This document shows positions 27,609 to 35,627 of a stretch of DNA of 64,000 bases, piece by piece; the first letter of the stretch is position 1, and every line of letters begins with the position of its first letter. The position numbers were made by a program, and so were the translations under genes. The stretch lies in assembly GCF_003063645.1 (NCBI RefSeq), contig NZ_NESJ01000002.1, positions 248,001 through 312,000 of the forward strand, read 5' to 3'. Below the pieces are notes generated by a model. That model was not told the origin of the DNA and ran no database searches. It saw only the letters and a list, made by a program, of their open reading frames with translations. The DNA comes from Limnohabitans sp. 2KL-51 (GTDB lineage Bacteria > Pseudomonadota > Gammaproteobacteria > Burkholderiales > Burkholderiaceae_C).

Positions 27609-27884
27609 ATGTTCAAATCTCTTCAAATTAAACCTTCCAAGTTTAGCCAAAAAGGTCAAGGCATGACCGAGTACATCATCATCGTCGCACTCATCGCAGT
27701 GGCGGCCATCGGTGTGTACAGCTTCTTCGGTCAGGCTATCCGCGGTCAAATGTCGGGAATGACTGCTGAAATTTCTGGTAAGTCAAGCGCTGATGGCAAG
27801 GCTGCAGCCTCCACAGCCAACGATCTTGCTAAGGGCGAGGCTGTCCAAAAGAGCATGGGTACTTACGGTGGTTCACAAAAGTAA
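27609..27884 (+). CDS. flp: Flp-type pilin
   Basis: 91 residues. Class IVb prepilin: a short leader with basic residues ends at FSQKGQG, followed by MTEYIIIVALIAVAAIGVYS. The G|MTEY junction is the site cut by a TadV/CpaA peptidase, and the Glu at mature position +3 here (MTE) is in the conserved place for pilin assembly. The C-terminal part is Ala/Lys/Ser-rich and probably exposed. AGGA precedes ATG 27609; the upstream in-frame start at 27561 would spoil the leader. It is followed by an intrinsic terminator, so it is probably expressed far above the assembly genes. Its own peptidase gene is not in the window. Confidence 0.93.
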   Translation: MFKSLQIKPSKFSQKGQGMTEYIIIVALIAVAAIGVYSFFGQAIRGQMSGMTAEISGKSSADGKAAASTANDLAKGEAVQKSMGTYGGSQK

Positions 27885-27896
27885 GTAAGTGCGAAA

Positions 27897-27937
27897 TCTC
27901 AGGTTAATCTACCCATTAATCTGGGATCTTTTTTTAA
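27897..27937 (+). terminator. intrinsic terminator/attenuator after the Flp pilin gene
   Basis: TCTCAGGTTAAT and ATTAATCTGGGA pair over 12 bp (two G-U pairs) around a 6-nt loop, followed by TCTTTTTTT. It sits 13 nt past the pilin stop. It should end most pilin transcripts while letting some read into cpaB. Confidence 0.8.
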
Positions 27938-28140
27938 AAAGATTTTTACTTTAAGCAAATGCGAGCCCAATGCTTTTTAGCCTCGCTGCAACCAAGACAG
28001 AAGTACTTTTAAAAAAAGCAGTTCAATGATTGATGTTCAGGTGTCTTTCAGTCACCTAACACATTGGTAACCATTTGACTTTTTTTCGAATCTGAATTAC
28101 CGGTAACAAGACCAATACAACCCATTGTCTGAACTATAAA

Positions 28141-29307
28141 ATGAAATTACTTAATAAATTACCTAAGATTAACCCTCTGGTCATATTATTGTTCACGGCA
28201 ATTCTTCTGGGAATTGCCGCAACTTACCTCAGTTCTGCATACCTTAAAAACCGCGAGAAAAGCATTGCGGCCGAATTGAAACAGGGCATGTCCGGTCAGA
28301 CCGTAGAGGTTTTGGTTTCAACACAAAATCTACCTGCCGGCTCAACGCTCGGTAACACGCTGGTCAAGCGCGAAGTTCCCGTTGATTTGATTGATGAAAA
28401 TACACTCACACCCAGGGATTTTGACCGCGTCTCTGGCGCTAAGTTGGTACGTCCATTGCGAGCTGGCTACCCTATCAACGTCAGTTTTTTTATTGACAAA
28501 ATAAGAACTTTTTCAGAAGCTGTAGAAGAAGGCATGCGGGCAATCACCATTGAAGTCGACGAGATCAACTCAATGGCACAGATGGTCAAACCGGGGAATC
28601 GCGTTGACCTCATGCTGCTCGTGCCTGACAGGTCTGATCCGGACGGTGGTTTTGAAGTGATGATGGTGTTGCAAAACGTCAAAGTTCTCGCCACTGGACA
28701 GTCAGTGGCACCCAAGGAATACACCGATTCAGAGGGTAAAAAGCAACAATCTCCCGGCGGAAAAGATCAAAACTACAACAATTTCACGTTCGAAGTGACA
28801 CCGCAAGAAGCTGCAACCATTGCGCTGGCTCAAAATTCCGGAAAAATTCGTGCTGTGCTCAGAAACATAGAAGATAAAAAACCTGTTGCGTTCAAAGATG
28901 TCAACACCAGAACATTGCTGAAAGTCGAGCAAAAAAATGCCGAAAGAAGAAAAATACTCGCTCAGACGCGTTTGCAGGACATCGCAGCCGAACAAGAAGT
29001 AACGGCTAAAACTTTAAAGGACACATTAGGTCCACTCACAGATTTTAAGCCAACAGAACCCAAGGCAATCATCGAATTCATCATCGGAGGCATGGGCAGC
29101 ACTGGCAACACCGGTGGACCTTCACTGACCTCCAAAGAAGGTCCCGGTGCTGCGAAACCGGTTGACGGCAATGTGGCCCCCTCATCGGGCTCTGACAAAC
29201 CTGCTGGGTCTGCCGGACCTTCGCCAATGACCATGCTACAAAACATTCTCACCACCGGAAGTCCCGTGCAACGGCCGCTTGAACCTCCACCAAGAGCAAA
29301 CAGATAA
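28141..29307 (+). CDS. cpaB: Flp pilus assembly protein CpaB/RcpC
   Basis: 388 residues. An N-terminal membrane anchor (VILLFTAILLGIAATYLSS) is followed by a periplasmic SAF-like domain (VEVLVSTQNLPAGSTLG) and the RcpC/CpaB domain (AITIEVDEINSMAQMVKPGN, RVDLMLLVP). The Pro/Gly/Ser-rich tail (from about residue 320) is low complexity. RcpC/CpaB supports the outer-membrane secretin of the Tad machine. The gene is AT-rich compared with the kyn or tct genes. An unusually long 256-bp leader separates it from the pilin gene, with a terminator in between. Confidence 0.92.
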   Translation: MKLLNKLPKINPLVILLFTAILLGIAATYLSSAYLKNREKSIAAELKQGMSGQTVEVLVSTQNLPAGSTLGNTLVKREVPVDLIDENTLTPRDFDRVSGAKLVRPLRAGYPINVSFFIDKIRTFSEAVEEGMRAITIEVDEINSMAQMVKPGNRVDLMLLVPDRSDPDGGFEVMMVLQNVKVLATGQSVAPKEYTDSEGKKQQSPGGKDQNYNNFTFEVTPQEAATIALAQNSGKIRAVLRNIEDKKPVAFKDVNTRTLLKVEQKNAERRKILAQTRLQDIAAEQEVTAKTLKDTLGPLTDFKPTEPKAIIEFIIGGMGSTGNTGGPSLTSKEGPGAAKPVDGNVAPSSGSDKPAGSAGPSPMTMLQNILTTGSPVQRPLEPPPRANR

Positions 29308-29443
29308 ACAAGATTTAAATCCGATGTTGTGAAACAATACCTGTACTATTTTTTTATTTTAAAAAAGTCCAATTCTTGTTTATTGCATAAATCTGAAAAC
29401 TTGCCACAACCATCCTCAAAAAACAAACTTCATCAAACTCATA

Positions 29444-30760
29444 ATGTTACATAAACTTCAAATGAGATCTATTTTTGCAACACTCACGGTGATGCTGTCC
29501 ATGACGGCAATGTCAGCTTTTGGGCAAAGCAACGAAGGGGTGATCAACCTTGTTGTTGGTGAAGTGATGACGATGCCGACACCGGGTGACAACAAAATTG
29601 TCAGAGTGGGTATAGGCAACGGTAAAATGTTTGAAGTTCGTGTTCTTGAAGAAGAAAAAAAATTAGTTTTCGTACCTCAAAATCCTGGCCGATCCAACAT
29701 GATTCTTTGGACAAATGACGGTAAATGGAAAGAATATACAGTCAGAATTCTGCCATCAAACATCGATAATGACATTATCAGTATCAATGCCATGTTGAAA
29801 GGTATCAAAGGAGTAAAAGCAGAACGTGCTGGTGATTCAATATTGTTGCTAGGCACCACGCTCAAATCAAACATACCACGCATCAAATCCATTGCAGAAT
29901 CTTTTCCTCTTGTCATCAACACCGTCAAAGATGAAGAGCTGGAAATGAAACGCATGGTCTACATGCGTGTGCAAATTGTTGAGATGAAAAAGAACCTCAC
30001 TGAAAACCTAGGGGTGCAATGGGATCTCAGTGCTGCGGGTCCATCGGTTGGTCTTGTGACACGTTCCTATGGAAGTTCTGCTTTTCGGCCGGGTATCATT
30101 CCCCCAGGTCTTCCTTCGGGAATTACTTCTGCAGGCCTTGGAAGCGGTTTGAACCCGGTATTGGCGCTGACATCGATCGTCAATTCGACAGTGAACCTTG
30201 CAGTAAATAGCGGAGAGGCTTACGTGTTGGCGACCCCTGAACTCAGTACCCGAAGCGGTGGTAAGGCTGAATTCTTGGCCGGAGGTCAAATTCCAATGAC
30301 GACACCGGGCGCTAACGGAGGCCCAGCGACCGTCACCTACAAAGACTATGGCATCAAACTGACCATAGAGCCGAGCGCGGACGAGTTCAACAACGTTTCT
30401 ACCGTCTTGAATACTGAGATCAGCAGCGTGGACAGTGCCAATTCGGTGAACGGAAACCCGGGCTTTTTGACGCGCAAAACAAGTTCTGAATTCAATGTGC
30501 AAGCTGGTAAAACGATTGTGATATCGGGTTTGGTCAATTCTGAATTGTCAACGGCCGCCTCCAAAGTGCCTGGATTGAGTGAAATCCCAGTGCTCGGCGC
30601 ATTGTTCAAGTCCAATAATTTTCGTGCTGGGCGCACTGACCTGGTGATCCTTGTGACACCTATGGTCATCGACCCTTCAGAGAACGCGATCAAGAAAGTG
30701 GCTGATATTCATGATCGAGTCTCTAAATCTTCGAAAGAAATGGGATTAATTTTGAAGTAA
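29444..30760 (+). CDS. rcpA: Tad secretin RcpA/CpaC
   Basis: 438 residues. Signal peptide (cleavage near AMSAFGQS), an N-terminal pilus-assembly/BON-like domain (EGVINLVVGEVMTMPTPGD) and a C-terminal secretin domain: GEAYVLATPELSTRSGGKAE, YKDYGIKLTIEP, GKTIVISGLVNSE and PVLGALFKSNNFRAGRTDLV are classical type II/III secretin motifs. It forms the outer-membrane channel for the pilus. A 136-bp AT-rich gap separates it from cpaB. It is complete and of normal size. Confidence 0.94.
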   Translation: MLHKLQMRSIFATLTVMLSMTAMSAFGQSNEGVINLVVGEVMTMPTPGDNKIVRVGIGNGKMFEVRVLEEEKKLVFVPQNPGRSNMILWTNDGKWKEYTVRILPSNIDNDIISINAMLKGIKGVKAERAGDSILLLGTTLKSNIPRIKSIAESFPLVINTVKDEELEMKRMVYMRVQIVEMKKNLTENLGVQWDLSAAGPSVGLVTRSYGSSAFRPGIIPPGLPSGITSAGLGSGLNPVLALTSIVNSTVNLAVNSGEAYVLATPELSTRSGGKAEFLAGGQIPMTTPGANGGPATVTYKDYGIKLTIEPSADEFNNVSTVLNTEISSVDSANSVNGNPGFLTRKTSSEFNVQAGKTIVISGLVNSELSTAASKVPGLSEIPVLGALFKSNNFRAGRTDLVILVTPMVIDPSENAIKKVADIHDRVSKSSKEMGLILK

Positions 30761-30781
30761 GTTTTGGCAAGAGTTTACTGG

Positions 30782-31519
30782 ATGCCTTTCATTGTGCCTA
30801 AATTACTGAATATTGCCGTACATTGGAGTGCATTTTTGGTCCTCATGCACTCACCCGTGGGGCATGCTCAACCCTTCGAAAAGACTTGTAAACTTGCACT
30901 CATCGACAAAATAACCGCTTCGGACATCGCACCCTCTTTTACCCATAATGGGCAGACTCAACACATCAAAAAAATTGAAAGTCTTGAGGACAAGCAAAGC
31001 ATTAAAAATGCCTATGTTGAAAAATGGCGGCATACTCAGCAAGAGCCTTTCAATGCCATGGTTGACGAAAACGGCCGTTGGTTGATTGTTTCAAAGGTCA
31101 TCGGATCGTGTTTTCATACCCTCCAACTTGACAAGTCTACATACAAAACGAGTGGCTATATTTCAACACTCAGACTTGAAACGGATAAAAATGCTGCCGT
31201 TGTAAATTTGGGAAAGAATATACCTAAAATGTTTGGAAGTAATGTTGTTACGGATATTTCCCATTCTGACTCGTTAAAGAAAGGCCGTACCACGATCATT
31301 GAAAACAAGTTTTCTCCTGATGCCAATGCAGAGTTTTACATCAGAACAGTTGGTGGTGACGGATGGGTCACCACAACCGATCATCGGGTTCCTGGCAAAA
31401 AAAATAACCAAGATTCAAGAGCATTGACTTTTAACAAAAATCTCGAAACACAAATTATTGTCATTACCAAAGCACCCCAGGGCAGCCATGTGGTTATTCA
31501 ATGGATGGAAAAACCATAG
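30782..31519 (+). CDS. secreted protein of unknown function in the Tad locus
   Basis: 245 residues from ATG 30782, which yields a signal peptide (MPFIVPKLLNIAVHWSAFLV, cleavage after VGHAQ). No family is recognised. The mature protein is soluble-looking with two Cys (KTCKLALI and IGSCFHTLQL) that could pair in the periplasm, and a C-terminal strand-like block IIVITKAPQGSHVVIQWMEK. It starts 21 nt after the secretin stop and is followed 3 nt later by a pilin-like gene. Its position corresponds to that of RcpB/CpaD-type accessory proteins in other Tad loci, but no sequence likeness to them was seen. Confidence 0.65.
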   Translation: MPFIVPKLLNIAVHWSAFLVLMHSPVGHAQPFEKTCKLALIDKITASDIAPSFTHNGQTQHIKKIESLEDKQSIKNAYVEKWRHTQQEPFNAMVDENGRWLIVSKVIGSCFHTLQLDKSTYKTSGYISTLRLETDKNAAVVNLGKNIPKMFGSNVVTDISHSDSLKKGRTTIIENKFSPDANAEFYIRTVGGDGWVTTTDHRVPGKKNNQDSRALTFNKNLETQIIVITKAPQGSHVVIQWMEKP

Positions 31520-31522
31520 TGT

Positions 31523-31765
31523 ATGGACAATAACAACACAAACGGACAAGTTCGTCGCCCGGTCTTTGTATTAAAAAAAATACAAAGCCAACGTGGGCAA
31601 GCGATGGTTGAATATTCTATAGTCATCATTTTTTGTGTCATGCTTTTGGTTTATAAAGGCTCTGACAACAAAATGGTCATCGTAGAATTGGCAAATGCTT
31701 TGAAAAATTTTTACAATGCATTCGCATTTGCACTTTCATATTCTTCCACAATAATGCCCTTGTAG
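31523..31765 (+). CDS. second pilin-like small protein
   Basis: 80 residues. A basic leader ends in IQSQRGQA, followed by MVEYSIVIIFCVMLLVYKG. This matches the TadE/Flp-type prepilin junction (G-x-hydrophobic-x-E-Y), so it should be processed by the same peptidase as Flp. Beyond the single hydrophobic helix it is short and ends in FYNAFAFALSYSSTIMPL, an aromatic tail seen in small pilin-like proteins of beta-proteobacterial Flp loci. It may be a minor pilin or an assembly initiator. It lies directly behind the unknown secreted protein (3-nt gap). Confidence 0.75.
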   Translation: MDNNNTNGQVRRPVFVLKKIQSQRGQAMVEYSIVIIFCVMLLVYKGSDNKMVIVELANALKNFYNAFAFALSYSSTIMPL

Positions 31766-31857
31766 TGAACAGCTGACAAATCTATCAATTTCATGTGCTT
31801 TGCTTCAAAACAGCATTCAGACCCACGTTGAGCAGAAGTTGTAAAAATACAACCTTT

Positions 31858-33333
31858 ATGCGTTATTTAAAACGGGTCATGGCTTTAATGGCTCCGGCCT
31901 TTGCATTACTAACCGGATGCGCCGACACCAACCTACTGCCACAAACACTGACGCTGGTCGAGTGCAGGATCCCCAAACTGCCTACAGCAGCACAATGCGG
32001 AACCATTGAAGTTCCCGAAAACAGAGAAAACCCAGAAAGTCGCAAGATCACCATTGCTTTTGCGGTGCTGCGCGCCAGTACCTTAAAACCACTTCCAGAC
32101 CCGTTGTTCATCCTGGCTGGGGGCCCAGGCCAAGCTGCCAGTTACCTTGGCCCGTTTGCAGCGAAACTCACCGACCTGCGCAAATCGCGTGACATCGTTT
32201 TGGTTGATCAGCGCGGAACAGGGCGATCTTCCCCCCTGACGTGCGGCGCTTTTGCTTTCAACTCGGCAGCCATCAACAAACTCGATTGGGATCAGTCTCA
32301 CAAAGCCGCGGACTGCGTCAAAGAACTTTTGGCTCAAGGCGTCGATGCAGCGCAATACACCACTTCAGAATGGGTCAAAGACCTCAATGCGGTCCGATTG
32401 GGGCTGGGCTATAAAAAGATAAATTTATGGGGAGGGTCTTACGGCACTCGGGTTGCGATCGAATACGCTCGGCGATATCCAGACCATGTTCGCAGCGCCA
32501 TACTGGACGGCGTCGTATCGCCTTCCATGCAAATCGGCTTGGACGTCTGGCAAACACGTGATGTCGCCTTGTCAAACATCATTGACAAGTGCAAAACCAC
32601 CCGAGCATGCCAGGCAAGGCACCCCGATCTGGGCGCAGCACTGGACACGATCAAAGCCAATCTTGGTGTCAACGGGAAAGAGGTTGTTCTCAATGACCCA
32701 AGGACAGGTCAATCGCAAAAGCACCACCTCAACTTTGACCACTTGATCAACGCGCTTCAGCAACTGACTTATTCCCCTGAGCTGTCCGCGTTGTTACCAG
32801 AGATCATCAGAAGAGCTGCGGATGGCGACTATGGCCCCCTTTATGCCAGTGCGAACCAAGTCACCGCAGACCTCGCCAAACAAATGAACATTGCGCTCTA
32901 CTATTCTGTAACTTGCTCTGATGATGTGCTTCGAATGGCACCAAGCAAGACGGCCGGCCCGACAACGCGCATCGGGTCAAATGCCCTGGCCCAACGCACT
33001 CTCGCGATCTGTGAATCATGGCCCAAGGGCAAGATTCAAAACGACGCAGCGCAACCCTTGAGCAGTCATTTGCCGACGCTGATTTTGTCGGGTGGCTTGG
33101 ATCCAGCCACTCCCCCTTCAAACGGCGCTGAGGTGGCCAGATCGCTGCCTTCCAGCCGACATATCATTGCGCGTGGATACGGCCACATTGTCTCTTCACA
33201 CGCTTGCGGACCGAGACTTATCGCGGCATTTTTGGACCAACCTGATTTCTCCAAACTGCCAACCGCATGCGTTGACCATTTTGAAAAGAGCATCGGACCG
33301 GCGCTGTGGGCTGACAACCTCGGGGGGCAGTGA
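31858..33333 (+). CDS. lipoprotein alpha/beta hydrolase of the proline iminopeptidase/tripeptidyl aminopeptidase type
   Basis: 491 residues. ATG 31858 gives a lipoprotein leader (MRYLKRVMALMAPAFALLTG followed by Cys). Features are the oxyanion region LFILAGGPGQAASYLGP, VLVDQRGTGRSSPLTCG, the nucleophile elbow GGSYGTRVAIEY, the acid region LSGGLDPATPP and the His in RGYGHIVSSHA, plus a TAP-like C-terminal part. It probably removes N-terminal residues from peptides in the periplasm. The gene stop overlaps the start of the following ABC ATPase gene (ATGA), linking the three genes. It is not a standard Tad component. Confidence 0.87.
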   Translation: MRYLKRVMALMAPAFALLTGCADTNLLPQTLTLVECRIPKLPTAAQCGTIEVPENRENPESRKITIAFAVLRASTLKPLPDPLFILAGGPGQAASYLGPFAAKLTDLRKSRDIVLVDQRGTGRSSPLTCGAFAFNSAAINKLDWDQSHKAADCVKELLAQGVDAAQYTTSEWVKDLNAVRLGLGYKKINLWGGSYGTRVAIEYARRYPDHVRSAILDGVVSPSMQIGLDVWQTRDVALSNIIDKCKTTRACQARHPDLGAALDTIKANLGVNGKEVVLNDPRTGQSQKHHLNFDHLINALQQLTYSPELSALLPEIIRRAADGDYGPLYASANQVTADLAKQMNIALYYSVTCSDDVLRMAPSKTAGPTTRIGSNALAQRTLAICESWPKGKIQNDAAQPLSSHLPTLILSGGLDPATPPSNGAEVARSLPSSRHIIARGYGHIVSSHACGPRLIAAFLDQPDFSKLPTACVDHFEKSIGPALWADNLGGQ

Positions 33334-34076
33334 TGATCGATGTCAAGCACATCGTGAAGACCTTTGGTCGGCAGCGCGAAGTCAAGGCCATCAATGACGT
33401 CAGCTTCACCGCAGCCGACGGTGAGATTACCGGATTGCTGGGCCCCAACGGTGCAGGCAAGACGACACTCTTGCGGATTATCGCTACGCTCATGGCGCCC
33501 GATGGTGGTAGCGTTACCGTCGATGGTCGAGATGTTTTGGTCGATCACTTCACAATAAGGCGCAGCATTGGCGTTCTTTCCGATGCGCGCGGGATTTACC
33601 CTCGTCTCACGGCCCGCGAAAACATCCGTTACTTTGGGGCATTGCAGGGATTGTCTGGTGATGAACTGGAGGATCGAATTGAAGAGCTACTCCGTGCTTT
33701 GTCCATTGTCGACATTGCGGACCGCAGAGCACATGGCTTCTCGCAGGGGGAGCGCATGAAAGTAGCCATTGCTCGCGCATTGGTGCATGACCCTCGGACC
33801 ATACTGCTCGACGAGCCGACCAACGGACTCGATATCCAAAGCACCCGGTCGCTTCGTGATCTCCTTCGGGACCTGTGCGCAGATGGCAAGTGCCTGGTAT
33901 TGAGCTCACACGTTATGCAAGAGGTGTCTGCGCTGTGCCACCGCATCGTGATCCTCGGCAACGGGCGCGTTGTTGCAGCAGGCACTGCCGACGAATTGCT
34001 CGAACAATCAGGCGAGTCGACTCTGGAAAATGCATTCATGCACCTGCTTGAATCTCGCGCAGAAGTGTCGCCATAA
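33333..34076 (+). CDS. ABC transporter ATP-binding protein (NatA-like)
   Basis: 247 residues. Complete nucleotide-binding domain: Walker A GPNGAGKTTLLRII, signature FSQGERMKVAIARALVHDPR, Walker B TILLDEPTNGLD and the switch His in VLSSHVMQEVS. Best match by pattern is the NatA-type ATPases of ABC-2 exporters. Its ATG overlaps the hydrolase stop, and its stop abuts the permease ATG, so hydrolase-ATPase-permease are co-translated. The cargo is unknown; the NatA name does not establish sodium export. Confidence 0.9.
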   Translation: MIDVKHIVKTFGRQREVKAINDVSFTAADGEITGLLGPNGAGKTTLLRIIATLMAPDGGSVTVDGRDVLVDHFTIRRSIGVLSDARGIYPRLTARENIRYFGALQGLSGDELEDRIEELLRALSIVDIADRRAHGFSQGERMKVAIARALVHDPRTILLDEPTNGLDIQSTRSLRDLLRDLCADGKCLVLSSHVMQEVSALCHRIVILGNGRVVAAGTADELLEQSGESTLENAFMHLLESRAEVSP

Positions 34077-35279
34077 ATGTCCATCCCCAATCGTTCGGAT
34101 TCGGCATGCTCTCGCATGGGTGTCATCGCGCTCAAAGAGATCGTCGACCTCTTGCGCGACCGCCGAACCATGATTGTGACGGTCATCACCGCCATGGCCG
34201 CTGGGCCAGTGCTCATGCTCTTGGTGATCAATCTCATCGCAGGTCAGGCAAACAAGGCCCGTGATTTGCGTTTACCGATCATCGGTGCAACACACGCTCC
34301 AGCACTGGTTGCATTCCTCCAACGTCAACAGGTGGCCATCCTTGAGCCACCCGCAGATTTTGAAAGTAAGATCAAAAGCGGTGATCTGGACGTCGTCTTG
34401 GAAATCGATGCTGCCTTTGCAGATCGCGTTGCCAAAGGTGAGCCGGGCGTTATTCACCTTATCTATGATCGTTCGCGTGATCGGGCATTGCCCTCGATAT
34501 ACGAGCTAGAAAAACTTCTGCGCGCCTACAACCGCGAATGGGGCAGCGGACGATTACTCCTGAGGGGAATTGGCGAAGCCGTAGCCAACCCCATCGCGAT
34601 TGAAGTGCGTGACCTCTCGACGCCACAAAGCTCGGGCGCTCTGGTTCTCTTTTTGATTGCTTACTACGGTTTATTTGCAGCCGTTATGGGCGGCATGGCC
34701 GCCGCCGTCGACACCATTGCGGGAGAGCGAGAACGCACCTCTTTGGAGCCTTTGCTGACAACTTCGGTCAGGCCACTGGAACTCGCAGCAGGAAAGTTGG
34801 CGTCAGTGGTCGTGCTCAACGCTTGCACCGTCACACTGACGCTCACAGGTTTTTACCTGATACTGGGTTTTGCACCACTGCCGGCTGTTGGGATTCCTTT
34901 TCTATTTGGACTCAGCGAATTGGTGAAGTTTTTTCTTGTACTGGCCCCTTTGATCCTGCTCATGCCGACTGTTTTTCTCTATCTTGGTGCGCGAGCACGA
35001 TCGTACAAGGAAGCGCAGTCAAACGTCGCACTGCTTTTTTTTGTTGCATCGTTGGCACCCATTGTGCAAATGTTCTTGCAAAAGAAAGAGCCCGCCTGGC
35101 TGAGCTGGGTCCCTGTATCGGGCCAGTACGGGCTGTTGTCGCGCGTGCTGCGAGGGGAGGCTTTACCCATTGCGGAGTTGCTGCAGTCCTACGCAATACC
35201 CGCCATGCTGACACTCGTTGCATTGGTCAGCGTTGCGCGCTTGTTCGCACGTGAATCAGCGCTGGCCGCCAACCCTTAA
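34077..35279 (+). CDS. ABC-2 type permease (NatB-like)
   Basis: 400 residues. One membrane helix near residues 30-55, a large extracytoplasmic domain, then five helices in the C-terminal half (ALVLFLIAYYGLFAAVMGGM and following). ERERTSLEPLLTTSVRPLEL after the second helix is the typical ABC-2/NatB coupling segment. It partners with the ATPase just upstream. Cargo is unknown; the adjacent lipoprotein peptidase suggests a peptide or lipoprotein-related task, which is inference. The Tad genes resume 348 bp downstream. Confidence 0.88.
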   Translation: MSIPNRSDSACSRMGVIALKEIVDLLRDRRTMIVTVITAMAAGPVLMLLVINLIAGQANKARDLRLPIIGATHAPALVAFLQRQQVAILEPPADFESKIKSGDLDVVLEIDAAFADRVAKGEPGVIHLIYDRSRDRALPSIYELEKLLRAYNREWGSGRLLLRGIGEAVANPIAIEVRDLSTPQSSGALVLFLIAYYGLFAAVMGGMAAAVDTIAGERERTSLEPLLTTSVRPLELAAGKLASVVVLNACTVTLTLTGFYLILGFAPLPAVGIPFLFGLSELVKFFLVLAPLILLMPTVFLYLGARARSYKEAQSNVALLFFVASLAPIVQMFLQKKEPAWLSWVPVSGQYGLLSRVLRGEALPIAELLQSYAIPAMLTLVALVSVARLFARESALAANP

Positions 35280-35627
35280 GGCAGACATGTTCGCAACCAT
35301 TGCCAACCAAGCGTTTTGGCAATGGAAGGCTTGCTTGGCTGCGGCGCCCAACGCTGAACAGCGTGATTGACTTTAATCAGACTGCACAATTTTGTTCTGC
35401 ACGACAAGCGCAGGGCTTGCGTGAAAAATCAGTTAGGTTTAAACTGATTTCGATGGTTTTAGCAGTGTAAATTGATTCTTAAAACGGGATATTGCCAAAA
35501 TCCTGCAAAACAACAAGTTCAAACCTTTTGGCAATCACGCCAATTGGCTGCAAATGAACACAGGTCAGCATTGCCCAGCAGAGCCAATCAGTGTCGCTTT
35601 TTCATCCATCAACCCCTTGGGACCAAT
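35280..35627. other. intergenic region before the FHA-CpaF gene
   Basis: 348 bp. Contains a 9-bp stem hairpin (35426-35450) and otherwise no recognisable gene; the open frame upstream of ATG 35628 is not protein-like. It probably holds a promoter for the tadA-to-tadG block, but no clear -35/-10 pair stands out. Confidence 0.45.
35426..35450 (+). terminator. hairpin between natB-like and cpaF genes
   Basis: AAATCAGTT and AACTGATTT form a perfect 9-bp stem around a 7-nt loop, 147 nt after the permease stop. It is AT-rich with only a short U-rich tail (GGTTTT), so it is a weak terminator candidate or a protein site. Confidence 0.4.

Noticed and set aside
33333..35279. NatAB read as a sodium exporter
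   Set aside because: The ATPase and permease resemble NatA/NatB only at family level; nothing in the sequence points to sodium as cargo.
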